Source of the DNA: Hypericum androsaemum
Taxonomy: Eukaryota; Streptophyta; Magnoliopsida; Malpighiales; Hypericaceae
DNA: 64,000 nucleotides
Assembly (NCBI GenBank): GCA_963995505.1
Contig: OZ023184.1
Coordinates: forward strand, 2,542,001-2,606,000
Direction: 5' to 3'
Part shown: positions 48,602 through 60,451 of the stretch, piece by piece
How positions within the stretch are numbered: the stretch's first letter is position 1
Layout: each line of letters opens with the position of its first letter
Position numbers and translations under genes: made by a program
Notes under the pieces: model-generated
What the model saw: only the letters and a program-made list of their open reading frames with translations
Database searches by the model: none
Told to the model about the DNA's origin: nothing

Positions 48602-51600
48602 ATGTCGAAGAACGGCAATGGAGCAGCAAACGACATGTCTTTGCCGTACTTCCTACACCCCTCGGACAACCCGGGGCAAGTCAATGTGAGCGAATTGCTC
48701 AACGAAAGAAACTATGCTGATTGAGTTGGTGAGATGACCAATTTTTTTTTGGCGAAAAACAAACTAGCGTTTGTCGACAGGACGATAGTCAAACCGGAGG
48801 CAACCGCTGCGGATCACAACATCTGACTACGTTGTGATGCTATGGTCAAGGGTTGGTTGGCCATATCGATCGATAAAGAAGTTCGAGGAAGTGTTCGCTA
48901 TGCCAAGACGGCACGGGAGGTTTGGGCGGATCTCAAGGAGAGATTCGGGAAAAGCAGCGCACCGAGGGCCTATGATTTACGGCGATCGGTTTCACTGTTG
49001 CAACAAGACAAGATGTCAGTCTCCGCGTACTTCTCCAAATTGAAATCCCTCTGGGATGAGATGGAGTCCATCTCACCAATGGCCACGTGCACGTGCGACG
49101 CAAAATGACATTATGCAGCAGCACGAGATCAAGAACAACTCTATGTGTTTCTCATGGGGCTGGATGAAGTATATGGTACGGTGAAATCCCAAATCCTGAG
49201 CACCAAGCCACCTCCAACCCTAGGAGAAGCATATCATCTGATCCTAGAAGATGAGCAAAGTCGAATCATTGCGGCAACACGACAACCGATTGTAGAAGCA
49301 GCGGCATTCCAGATTGTGAACTATAGGCGACCTGATGATGCCGCACAACGGAAGGCTGGAAAGAAAGAGAAAGAAAAGATGAGATGCAACCATTGTCAGA
49401 AAACTGGCCACATGAAGGAACAATGCTTCGAACTTATCGGCTATCCGGAATGGTGGAAAGGAGAAGAAGCAGGCAAGAAAGAACGGGCCGCATCCTCCAC
49501 CATACGGAAACAGCAACCGCGTGCTGCGAAGGTAGAGGCGAGTCCAATTCCTGGACTGTCTACCGATCAATACACAAGGTTGCTCGAAGTATTAAAGCTA
49601 GGGGGAGATGACAGTGGACGTGGAGTACGTGAGTCAGGGGCAGAAGTGCATATGGCTGGTATGGACTTGGGACAACGCTCCTGGATCATCGATTCAGGAG
49701 CAACGGAACACATAACTTGTGATTCAAGTTTTTTTACAGGTCCAGTTAGGCAAACTAAGAATATGCCAGTCAAAATACCAACTGGTGATGATGTTCCAGT
49801 GGAAGGAATCGGAGACGTTAAGCTTCATAATGGGCTTATATTGAAAGATGTTTTATACATCCCTGCTTTTCGATGCAATCTTCTATCAGTTCATAGGTTG
49901 ACTAAAGACCTGAACTGTTCACTAATCTTTGTTGCGGATGTATGTGTATTGCAGGACCTACCTTCGAGGACCCTGATTGGAGTGGGTAGGCACCGTGGTG
50001 GTTTGTACCTGTTAGAGCCTACTTCCAACGCGAGGGTGGTTATGCATGTCGACAAAGGAGCTTCAGCACACATCTGGCACGAGAGACTTGGGCATCCATC
50101 AGTTGGAAAATTAGGTCATTTACAGCACTTATGTACGAATATTCAGTTGGATCACAATGCTTTGTGTGATGCCTGTTTACGGGCAAAACAAACAAGACTT
50201 TCTTTCCCGGATAGTGCAATAAAGACTGATTCTTGTTTTGCATTGGTTTATTGTGATATATGGGGACCTTATAAGACTGCATCGCTCTCAGGGGCACACT
50301 ATTTCCTAACTATAGTGGATGACTATAGTCGTGGTGTGTGGGTATATCTCATGCGTCGTAAATCTGATGTTGCTCAATTTTTGGTCATGTTTTGCAATAT
50401 GATTGAAACTCAATTTGGAAGGAAGGTGCAACAAATTAGGACAGACAATGGAATAGAGTTTCAGTCGACCGTTATGATGAATTTTTATAGGAACAAGGGA
50501 ATATTATTGCAGACATCGTGTCCTTATACGCCAGAGAAAAATGGTGTGGTAGAACGTAAGCATCGATATATCTTAGAGATAGCTCGTGCTTTACTTTTTC
50601 ATTCAGGTCTGCCAACTTATTTCTGGGGAGAAAGTGTGCTAACAGCAGTATATCTGATCAATCGGCTTCCCACACGAGCTGCCAACAACAAGACGCCTTA
50701 TGAGATACTTTTTGGTAAGGAACCCAGCTACACTCATCTACGATCTTTTGGGTGTCTCGTCTATGCACATGTTCCAGGTCCTCTCAGAGACAAGTTTCAA
50801 GCAAGGAGTAAAAAATGTGTATTTGTCGGATATCCTGAGGGACAAAAAGGGTACCGAGTTTTTGACCTAGAAGATAGACGTATTCGCCACACAAGAGATG
50901 TCACCTTCGTCGAGCATGTGCATCCTTTTAAGAAGGGCCACTCGAACGAAATACATCAGCTAGTCCCACGTACTATTAATAGTCAAGGTGATGATTTAGT
51001 GCCTGATTTGAGTTCTAAACAGCCTATGGATCATACTGAGAGGGAGGCTATTTTGGAAGAACTTGTTCAAGTTGAGAATAATACTGTTCCCGTTGAGGAT
51101 ATTGGAGAGTCAGTTGACAATTTAGTCGAGCCTGCCCTGGTTCCAGCTAACGAGGGAAGTCAAAATGTACCAATCGCTCGACGCAGCTCCCGATCAAAAT
51201 AGGTTCCTCGTCGATTAGAAGATTATGAGACATGCATACCGCCCTCCATCGACCACCCACGGCCTGCCCCTTCATCCGAAAACTCGGTGGTATATCCTCT
51301 TACTCATTTCGTTTCGTACTCAAAGTTTTCTAACAACCATAAGGTTTTTCTCGCTGCCATCACACAGTGTGATGAGCCAAAGACTTATTTTCAGGCAGTC
51401 AAGAGTGAAGAGTGGAGGAAAGCAATGATGCATGAAATACAAGCACTTGAGGTAAACGGCACATGGACTCTCGAGTCCTTACCCCCTGGCAAGAAGGCAA
51501 TTGACTCTAAATGGGTATACAAAATTAAGTACAAGCCCAATGGAGATGTAGAGCGCTATAAGGCATGTCTGGTGGCCAAAGAATACACTCAAATTGAGAG

Positions 51601-52909
51601 TATCGACTTTCATGATACATTTGCACCAGTAGCAAAGCTTGTGACCGTCCGTTGTCTTCTTGCGGTGGCTGTCCAAAGACGATGGTTCATAACACAGCTG
51701 GATGTCAACAATGCCTTCTTGCATGGTGATCTTGATGAGGTGGTCTACATGAAGTTGCCTCTTGGATATTCATCCGCTTATGACACACGAGTATGTCGGT
51801 TGCGTAAATCACTATATGGACTCCGCCAGGCATCCCGTAACTGGTACTATAAGTTCACCCAAGCACTCACTTCTATTGGTTTTGTTCAGTGTCATTCTGA
51901 CACCTCGTTGTTCAGATTTCTCGTAGATCGCATTGTTGTTTTTGCGTTGATCTATGTCGACGATGTCATACTAGCTGGCAATACCGAGGCAAAGATTAAG
52001 GAGGTCACTGCATATTTGGATGTCAAGTTCGGCATTAAGGACTTGGGAGCTTTAAAGTATTTTTTGGGAATTGAGGCAGCTCGCTCCACTGATGGGCTTG
52101 TTTTAAGTCAAAGGAAATATACTATTGATATACTTAAGGACAGCAAGAAGCTAGGAGGCCGACCCGCTGATTTTCCTATCGAGCAAAATCATCATTTGAC
52201 AATGGCGATGACTACTGGACAGGTTGATGCTCGTCGATATCGCCGACTGGTTGGGCATCTCCTCTACCTCACCGTCACACGACAAGACATCGCCTATGTG
52301 GTCAGTATTCTGAGTCAATTTGTTACCAACCCTCAACAAGCTCATGTTGATGCAGCTGATCGCGTACTTCACTACCTCAAGCAATCCCCTGGCCAAGGCA
52401 TTTTCTTACCGTCCGCAGGCCGTCCTGTTCTCACGGCATATTGTGACGCAGACTGGGGTGGTTGCCCGATGACTCGTTGTTCTAGGACAGGATACTTCGT
52501 GTTGTTTGGAAATTCTCCTGTGTCTTGGCGCACCAAGAAACAATCCGTCGTTGCACGATCTTCAGCGGAGGCCGAGTATAGGGCCATGGCCGCTGCTGTA
52601 AGTGAACTTATTTGGCTTCGATGGTTGTTTCGCGAGCTCCAGACACCACAAGCCGGACCAACAACGCTCTTTTGTGACAATCAAGCTGCCCTATATATTG
52701 CTGCTAATCCGGTCTATCACGAACGGACCAAACATGTTGAAATGGACTGTTATTTCGTCCGGGAGCGCGTTCAGTCTCACGAAATTGCGCCAAGAAAGAT
52801 TGCTAGTGCTGGTCAATTGGCGGATATCTTCACCAAAGCACTTGGTCGCCAACGATTTCATCACCTTCTTCGCAAGTTGGGCATTACGAATCTCCATGCG
52901 CCAACTTGA
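48602..52909 (+). pseudogene. copia gag-pol polyprotein with four in-frame stops
   Basis: From ATG 48602 one frame runs 1436 codons to TGA 52907-52909. It is broken only by stops at 48722 (TGA), 48824 (TGA), 49106 (TGA) and 51200 (TAG), with no frameshift. Domains in order: gag; zinc knuckle CNHCQKTGHMKEQC (about 49385); aspartic protease WIIDSGATEHIT (about 49682); integrase HHCC region (WHERLGHPS, then CDACLRAKQ, about 50078) and DDE core (IVDDYSRG, TDNGIEF); reverse transcriptase with QLDVNNAFLHGDL and YVDDVILAG (about 51953); RNase H with YCDADWGG (about 52440) and SSAEAEYRAM. Each stop can be explained by a single C-to-T or G-to-A change. Non-functional. Confidence 0.92.
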
Positions 52910-52916
52910 GAGGGAG
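52906..52916 (+). other. polypurine tract
   Basis: A purine-rich run (TGAGAGGGAG) lies just before the TGTTGGAG start of the 3' LTR, where plus-strand priming is expected. Confidence 0.75.
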
Positions 52917-53031
52917 TGTTGGAGATTATGTTTGTCCCGTTTAGTTCGTTTCCTGTTTAGTCCGTTTCCTTATTAGCTTAGATCTTTTCCTAGTTTTAGA
53001 TTGATCACGTGTTTACAATTTACCTTTTGTA
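52917..53031 (+). repeat. truncated 3' LTR with snap-back junction
   Basis: Colinear with the first 115 bp of the 5' LTR, then it stops at TTTTGTA. The next bases, GTAAACTGTAAAGAC, are the exact reverse complement of GTCTTTACAGTTTAC in the 5' LTR (48392-48406) and pair with the adjoining GTGTTTACAATTTAC to form a hairpin. The VMS1 first-exon remnant follows. Confidence 0.8.
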
Positions 53032-53169
53032 AACTGTAAAGACGGAACGGTGCCATTTTTCCTGAGGCGGCGGGGCGGATATTGAGTTGGTGGAGGTGGT
53101 CTCCCCCGCCATCGTCCAGTTTCCTAAGCAGTTGAAGCGGTGATAGGGAAAACGGCGTCGGCTTAAAAT

Positions 53170-54335
53170 GTCAAATTGTGTGTACTACTTACTTGAGTAT
53201 CAAATTTTCAAATTTCACTCATGAGCTTTAAATTATAGTGTCAAAGTAAAATTGGTACAAAATCACATGTGAACTTTTCCCTATACGTTGTAATTATAAC
53301 GGTTAAACACATAAAACACTTTGTGTATAATAAGTTTTATGAGAATTTTTTTTTCTGGATTTGTTTCTCGTTTAGACATTTTTGAGGTAATTTTGCTTAC
53401 TATTTTAACAAAAAGTCTTAGTACACGTAAAGTATTTTACGGTCAATTTTTTTGAAAAATATTTTTCTTAAAAATCTAACAAATCATAGAAATATAATAT
53501 ATCATTTTAAGTGTTATCAACTCGTTTGGTAATAAAACTTTATGTATTAAAAAAAGTGTTACCAACTCGCAACAAATTTAGATTCAAATTTCTTTGTCGT
53601 GGGAAATATTTTACAAATATATTTTTAAAACAAAGTGAAAAAATCAATCGTATGTAAAAAATTCGCTAATGATATGTTTTAAGAAAAAATAAGAAAAGCT
53701 AAAGTTACAACTTTTCTTTTAAATCTAAACTTATTATTGTGTGTAGTCTCGCATTTGTTGTATGATACGAATTATTAGAAAATCTGTATAACAAAGCAAT
53801 AATTATATTTTTATCTCTCTCAGTCTTTTACCTTTTCAAATTTATGTATCCATATCTAGGGTTAGTACCTCAAACCTTATTTAGAGACATCTCTTCCATA
53901 TTTTACCATTTTGATAATGATGTAATTAAGCCATAGAACTAATACGAGATTTAGTGCTTGGTGGTGTTTGAGAGAGAGAAAATTGGGGAAGGGAAATGAT
54001 CTAGGTGGGGAAAGAAGATGACGATATGAGGGCCTTTGACAATTTTTGGGTTGGTTGGGAGAAAATGCATGATTCTTGGAGGAAGAAATGACGGGGCGTA
54101 AATGGTGCCCTACTTCTAATGTCAATGCCGATTTCTGCATTCATGTCATGTGAGGACGTGATCTTTCTTTCTCACCGGTGATGAAGCATCGCATGATTTT
54201 TGTTGGCCATTTTTCCATGAAAAATCTCCACCAGTTAGGACCTGGTAAGATTAAAGTCATTCAGTTGCAAGTTGTAACGATTGGAGTCTTACATCGAGTA
54301 ATGTAAAACACTTATTATTACTATTTTTTTTCAAA
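53170..54335. repeat. 1.15-kb direct repeat, copy B
   Basis: Partner of 45063-46225 in the same orientation. It begins about 50 bp beyond the VMS1 remnant start codon. Together the copies bracket the pseudogene and the copia element. Confidence 0.85.
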
Positions 54336-55551
54336 TTTAGATTATAGGCGTTAATTATTTTTTCTCGTTATAATCATTAACTTACATTAAGCTATATTTT
54401 TAAAATTGACTCGGAGAGTGACTCACTCTTCTTCCCGGGCCATGTTCTGATCAATGAGTTCGGTCAGACTGTCGATTAGACTCGCATTTTTAATAAATAT
54501 TATATTATATTATATTATATTTAACATTTAAAAGTATCGAAATATTAACACTCCATGCTTTACCTCTCTTCCCCGCTACCCTTTCTACATCCTTTTCTTT
54601 TTCTACCACACAACACAACAAAAGAAACAAGCCACCCACATCCAAAAAATACAAAAAAAAATTGAAACTCAAAACCCAAAAAGGACTCCATGGCCTTTCT
54701 ATTCTCCTCTTAGTGTCTTTACATGGTTTCCCTTTCTTCCTATTTCCTTTTAAAAAAGCAAGAGAAAGAACCAGAAACTCAATGTCCAAAACGCAAGTTC
54801 CATAACCTTTCTCCTCCTCTCTGCTTCCCTTTCCTTCTTTTTTACTCTCCATTTCACTCGTTTTCCCCGCTCCACCCCTTTAGGTTTTTCATGGTCTAAG
54901 GTTACTTCTTTGCTATTTGGGTACCCATGTAATTTATTTTGAGTCAAGTTGCTTCCTTTTCTTCTGGGTTTGTTTTGAGATTTTCGCAAATGAAATCACA
55001 ATTTTTGTTATTTTCTTCGCATTTTTTCGTTTCTGAACAAGAATCTTTTTTTCCTTTTCTTCCATTGAACAAGTCAAAACTGGGTCAACTAAATTTTTGA
55101 CCCGTCAAGTTAGACCAGATTTTGAGCGATTAAACTGCTCCACGGTATTAGTTAAAAATGACCCAAATTTTATTCTGGTGGCAGTGGGCTGCCGATCCAG
55201 CCGCGTGTTTTAAAAAATTGACGTGAAGTAACTATTGTATTGGTCACTCCTTGATTAAATATGTAATTTTGAAATTGTAAAATTTTACAAACATCTCAAA
55301 TCTTTTTTTCTTCTCACTCTCTTTTCTTTTTTCTCTCCTCATCTCCTCTCTTTTTCTCTCATTGGCAAGAAGTCGTCGGTACCAATGACATTGCACCGCC
55401 GCTATCGCGTCACTTGTTAGGCCTTCCGTCGAGGCATAGTGGGATGTCATGTAGTCGAAGCCTGCCTTCCACGTGTCCCTCAGATCATACTGGACGGTGC
55501 GTTGGCGCAAGGTCTAAATGGTAGCGTTGTGGCGACGATGTGACTTCAACA
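54336..55551. other. AT/CT-rich intergenic DNA with microsatellite
   Basis: A TATTA-type microsatellite lies at about 54497-54522. Long CT-rich tracts at 54540-54860 and 55300-55360 give long purine-coded open frames on the minus strand that look like composition artefacts. No gene is supported. Confidence 0.45.
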
Positions 55552-55927
55552 GGGTCGTCTAGGGGTGAGCATAGTGACCGAACCGGACCGAACCGGAAAA
55601 AATGGGACCGAACTAGAACTAAATTTTTAGGAATATCGTAAATCGGACCGGACTAAATTCTACTCCGGTTCAAACCAGAACCGAACCAGATATTTTGGTT
55701 CGGTCTAAAACTGGACCGGATTGAAAAAAAATACACAAAGAATGAGTTCCAGACCGGACGAAACCCGGATCTGGACCAGACCGGACCGGACCGAAAACCA
55801 AATTTTTTAATATAATGTGAACCGGACCGGACCGTTTTTCTTTTTGGTCCAGTCCGGTCTGGTTTTTTCGATCCAATTTGGTTCGGTTTGACGATTTCCG
55901 GTCTATTTGCTCACCCCTAGGGTCGTC
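55552..55927. mobile_element. hAT-type MITE with 8-bp target duplication
   Basis: The element (55560-55919) begins TAGGGGTGAGCA and ends TGCTCACCCCTA, a perfect 12-bp inverted repeat. GGGTCGTC flanks both sides (55552-55559 and 55920-55927), the 8-bp duplication expected of hAT. The interior is a string of ACCGGACCGAACCGG-type words. It encodes nothing. Confidence 0.92.
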
Positions 55928-56630
55928 AACTCTTGAGAAAGAAAATGGACAAGGAGAGCGGAAAGAAAAGATGAAGGAAAATGGGTGAGAAAAAAGATAG
56001 AATATTTTTATTAAAAATTACAATTTTAAAATTGCCTATTAAATCAAAACGTGAGCAATCAAAGAGTGACAACACAATTATAATTGTATAAGTTAATATA
56101 AGTATTTAATGTAAAAGAATGACCATAAAAAATTGAGAACTAGGCACTAAAATTTCAAAATTTTGGTCATGTCTTTTGACCCTCTTAAAACACTTAAAAT
56201 TCTTTTTTTGAGAAGAAACACTGAAAATTATGATTGCCGTATATCATCGATTTTACGTTATCAATTTTTTTGTGCTTCAAATGCATTTAGATTTTTTATG
56301 TTAATCGTGTTTAATTGCCGGAATAAGTTGGTCAAGACAAAAGTTATGTGAATCTATAGGATCTAATCTGAATATTTTAAAATAATATTTAAATAGTACA
56401 TATTAATTGCTAAAGTTAATATCAAATCTACGATCTCAACCCACCAACATAATTGGGGGCCGGATTGGATCTAGAATGAGCTATTCCGGGCCCATCTGAT
56501 TTAGGCGTAAAAAGGTCAAAATAGTGTGTAAGGAAGGACACGCGTGCGTGTCATCTGGGGAGATGGCATTTAATGCGTGCGCGTGTCAGAATATTATTAA
56601 ATTAAATAATTACTTTTTTATTAAAATATT
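55928..56630. other. intergenic DNA
   Basis: AT-rich, with no gene or repeat recognised beyond the left edge of the minisatellite. Confidence 0.4.
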
Positions 56631-56970
56631 AATCGGGTTTGCCATTTGTCGTAAACGGACTTGTCATTTTATTGTAATTGGGTATGTCTTTTTGTTGTAA
56701 CCGGGCCTGCCATTTTAATCGTAAACGGGCATGCCATTTTATCATAACCGGGCATGTCATTTTATTATAATCGGACTTGTCATTTGGTCATAATCGGGCA
56801 TACTATTTTATTGTAACCAGACATGTCATTTTATCATAATCAGGTTTGTCATTTGGTCATAACCGAACATGCCATTTGATTGTAACCGAGCCTGCCATTT
56901 GATCGTAACCGAGCATGCCATTTTATCGTAACCGAGCATGCCATTTTATCGTAATCGGTCCTATCACTTT
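56631..56970 (+). repeat. 23-bp minisatellite, about 15 units
   Basis: Units of 22-24 bp follow the consensus AACCGGGCATGCCATTTTAT plus CGT. About 15 degenerate copies are adjacent, with variation mainly at GGGC/GGAC/GAGC and CAT/TGT. A reverse-oriented set of related units occurs at 59720-59850. Confidence 0.88.
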
Positions 56971-57779
56971 TGACATACATCACAAGCAAAAAAAAAAGAA
57001 CAAATGATTTAACTATCCACATAATCCAACTTTACACATTTGAAAAAACTATTTCAAAGAGGAGAGAGTGTGTGAGGAAGAGGAAGGAAAACGGGAGGGA
57101 AGGAAAGAGGAGAGAGAATCAAACATCTTCCCTGGTCATCGTCGCTCCTCGTTGGCGTCGATTTTATTTAGGGTTAGGAGAGAGTGTGTGTGTGTGAAGG
57201 ACAAGAAAGAGGGAAGAAGAAAGAGAGGAGAGAGGAATATAAAAGACCATAATACATTTGGATATCTAATACCGTCAGATATCTGAAACACGCATAATCA
57301 TCAAGATCAATGGAATAGATTTAATTTCGTACGTACGAAATTCTCCTATTATTGCCCGGACTGAATCCAGCTCCACACAATTGCAAATTTATAAGAATAT
57401 ATTGATTTATTTTAATGAATAAATAAATTAAATTGATATTTTACAATCAAGTGAGATTAATTTTTTTAAATGAATTTTTTTAAAATAATAGACTCCGGAA
57501 TTACCATGATCCTACCCGGCAGGGTAAAGTTCATGATCCTGTAGATGCTACCCATATGTTGTCCATTGTAATTTTTGTTGGACTAAAAAACTTGTACCCG
57601 TACGGAGGTACATTCCCACCGAAGAAAAGATTCGATGCATTATGTGTTCTTTATGTACGTCTTGAATAATTGCGACTGACCATAAATTAGGTAAAATTTT
57701 ACTTGGATCGTATTTACTTTTTAAGTAGAGAATTTTTTTTCCTGAAATAGGTGCACTAAATAAAACTGCACCTGATAGG
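56971..57779. other. intergenic DNA
   Basis: A purine-rich tract at 57055-57240 gives open frames of low-complexity Arg/Glu peptides, which I do not call. No gene is supported. Confidence 0.4.
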
Positions 57780-57990
57780 CAAAAAGCAGCAGCCATTTGT
57801 GCTAGTTCAAAAATATTCCACCACAGTCGGCTTCCAAATCTTGTTGTAAACTACTGCGGTGGCTAGTGGGCAACAACTCAGATAACTTGTGGGAGGAATA
57901 TATTATAAACTTTATTGGTCAATTAAATCAGTTTCGAAAGTATAAACTAGCCCACATTGGATGGAACTCGGTATCCAAGCTTAAGCAGAA
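57780..57990 (-). pseudogene. fragment duplicated from the 3' end of the OTU gene
   Basis: On the minus strand AACAAGATTTGGAAGCC and GTGGTGGAATATTTTTGAAC match the start and end of the OTU last exon (60576-60452), with the middle deleted. The flank GCTAGTGGGCAACAACTCAG matches GCTAGTAGGTAACAACTCAG at 60597-60616. The matching flank runs on to about 57990 (60750 in the gene). It cannot encode the OTU domain. Confidence 0.65.
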
Positions 57991-58068
57991 TTCACATACA
58001 ATAGCGTAACAGAGCTTTGAGAGAAAATCAAGAAGCTCCAAGTAGAAACAAAGATCATATTTAGACCA

Positions 58069-58362
58069 GACCCAAACAAAATTAGAACAATTACGCAGCA
58101 AGCCGATGAGTTCAATCAAGACACTGAATAGATAGATGTCTTAACAAGAGCAGAACAATAACCTAAACCAAAGACAAAAAAAGGGATATATTTTGACACG
58201 ACCCAAGCAAAATCAGTACATGTGAGCATCTAGGCAATGAGTCCGATTAAGACGCAGGCTATTCAGGTAAATGTCTTAAAACATATCTTAGATGAATACC
58301 AAGTGCGATAACAAAAGCAGAGCAGTATCCTAAACCAAAGAGATAAAAAGAGATAATTTGAC
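58069..58362. repeat. imperfect tandem duplication in the RPS9 3' region
   Basis: The segments 58069-58195 and 58200-58362 share GACCCAA.CAAAAT, GATGAGT(C/T), AGATGTCTTAA-like words and CCTAAACCAAAGA followed by AAAAGGGATA-like and TTTGAC ends. They lie within 320 bp of the RPS9 stop codon, so they may be transcribed. Confidence 0.65.
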
Positions 58363-58384
58363 TAGGCATTAACCGAAAATCGCC

Positions 58385-59438
<1,054 letters not shown>

Positions 59439-59507
59439 TGTTGCGAAGAAGCGGCAGGGGGCGTCCTCTTCTCTGGCTCTCCTCTTCTCTGGAGTCTTTT
59501 TGTGAGC

Positions 59508-59552
59508 TAGGGTTTTGTTTAAGGAGAGGGTGGAGTATTTATACTAGGGTTT
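59508..59552 (-). promoter_or_regulatory. RPS9 core promoter: TATA box and two telo-boxes
   Basis: The minus strand reads TATAAATA at 59543-59536 and the telo-box AAACCCTA at 59552-59545 and 59515-59508, on either side of it. Telo-boxes are a hallmark of plant ribosomal protein promoters and of expression in dividing cells. Confidence 0.75.
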
Positions 59553-59719
59553 GTTCACTTTTGGCGATCTGATGCTTGTCGAAATGGGCCCGGAAAATTG
59601 AGCCCGTTAATACTTGTTCCCTTAACAGCCCATGGAATTTGCTTAAGCGGACCAATTTTTCGGTAGTGGATTGAGTCCGGAGTGAAGGGATCATTCTGGA
59701 CCGTTTGGGCTAAATGACC

Positions 59720-59850
59720 GATAATAACATGTCCCAGTTCTGATAATAACATGTCCCGGTTACAATACTGGTAAATTCAATTATTGATAATGGCTCGCGT
59801 ACTATGACAATAGCATGCCCAGTTATCGATAATGGCATGTCTGTGATCCC
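59720..59850 (-). repeat. short minisatellite related to 56631-56970, inverted
   Basis: Units such as GATAATAACATGTCCCGGTT recur about five times. Their reverse complement AACCGGGACATGTTATTATC matches the downstream minisatellite consensus. The array begins about 170 bp upstream of the RPS9 TATA box. Confidence 0.7.
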
Positions 59851-60451
59851 CTATCGCGCAGGCTTTTTTATTTTTGTCTCTGTGTTTTAACTTTTTTACA
59901 AAAAAAAACTCCACGCGTCGACTCCAAACGATCCGAAATGGGCCCAATCCAAGCCCCAATTTTTCAACTGGACTAAGAGAATGACTTGGTGAATTTTTTA
60001 GTTCTCGGACCGACTGGTCATTTTTTTAATACCTGTACGAGGACAAATTTTATCGCTTTTAGTTTTTTCCATTTATTTTAACTCTTTTAGTGAGTGAGCC
60101 GCTCCGAGATTGAGAAGAGAGAATGAGTAAAACGTAATGAAGTTTTAAGTGCGTATAATTTCTCTTGAAATAGATGTACTAAATAAAATTGCAACTAATA
60201 TATAGTCGACTCCACTCATGCTCTCCCTGATATATTTACTTCATTCACCAAATAGTTTTGTGTTTATAATAGGCATGGCAAATAATTATTATGCACGCCA
60301 AACAATGACCAAGAGAGCTCATCATATTATGTAATAAATTAAATAAATAATTCAAAGAGGATACAAAAATAAGTATTGGAAGTTTGGTATGAAGCTGATG
60401 GGAACCAGCATGGCGGTGGTCAGGTAGGTAGCAGCATCCATCCGGTGCTTG

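Larger units (their letters stand above)
48300..53031 (+). mobile_element. Ty1-copia retrotransposon, inserted in the VMS1 remnant
   Basis: The structure is 5' LTR (48300-48523), primer-binding site, gag-pol, polypurine tract and a truncated 3' LTR (52917-53031). Domain order (protease, integrase, reverse transcriptase, RNase H) is the copia order. The 3' LTR has only the first 115 bp of 224. Over those bases it differs from the 5' LTR at about 8 positions by eye, mostly transitions, so the element is not young. The left target site is ATATT; the right one is lost with the deletion. It lies opposite to the gene it breaks. Confidence 0.93.
46430..53112 (-). pseudogene. VMS1: broken VMS1/ANKZF1-like gene split by a copia element
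   Basis: Family members are ribosome quality-control factors with a C2H2 zinc finger, a VLRF1 peptidyl-tRNA hydrolase domain, ankyrin repeats and a C-terminal zinc finger. The minus strand shows the N-terminus from ATG 53112 (APPPQEKWHRSVF). After the copia insertion come [18 protein letters not shown] (finger, about 48150), the VLRF1 region (KAGKKQSSKDDGARFAHSAG at about 47660), ankyrin text (TPLHDAAQSGDYDKVMQLLE at about 47115), RWDWNAAKVPSALTKEMEES, and a tail (FHRYNYKYC, then VHKEIIEEG and stop 46430). Breaks: stop TAA at 47681-47683; a frameshift at the A-run near 47505; a stop after ESRHVYN near 47362; a frameshift near 47320; and another near 46470 in an expanded GCATGCATGCATG run. I see no introns, suggesting a retrocopy, but this is inferred. 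Confidence 0.88.

Noticed and set aside
45063..54335. Direct repeats A and B as LTRs of a VMS1-carrying retroelement
   Set aside because: No TG..CA borders, primer site or target duplication was found, and a third partial copy lies in the ABCG promoter.
54505..54989. Lys/Glu-rich open frames on the minus strand
   Set aside because: They come from CT-rich tracts and have no domain, so they are composition artefacts.
56631..56970. CRISPR-like regular repeat
   Set aside because: Units are adjacent with no unique spacers and degenerate throughout, in a plant genome. It is a minisatellite.
57548..57796. 82-codon frame on the minus strand with an ATG
   Set aside because: It starts inside the OTU-derived duplicate and matches no family I recognise.
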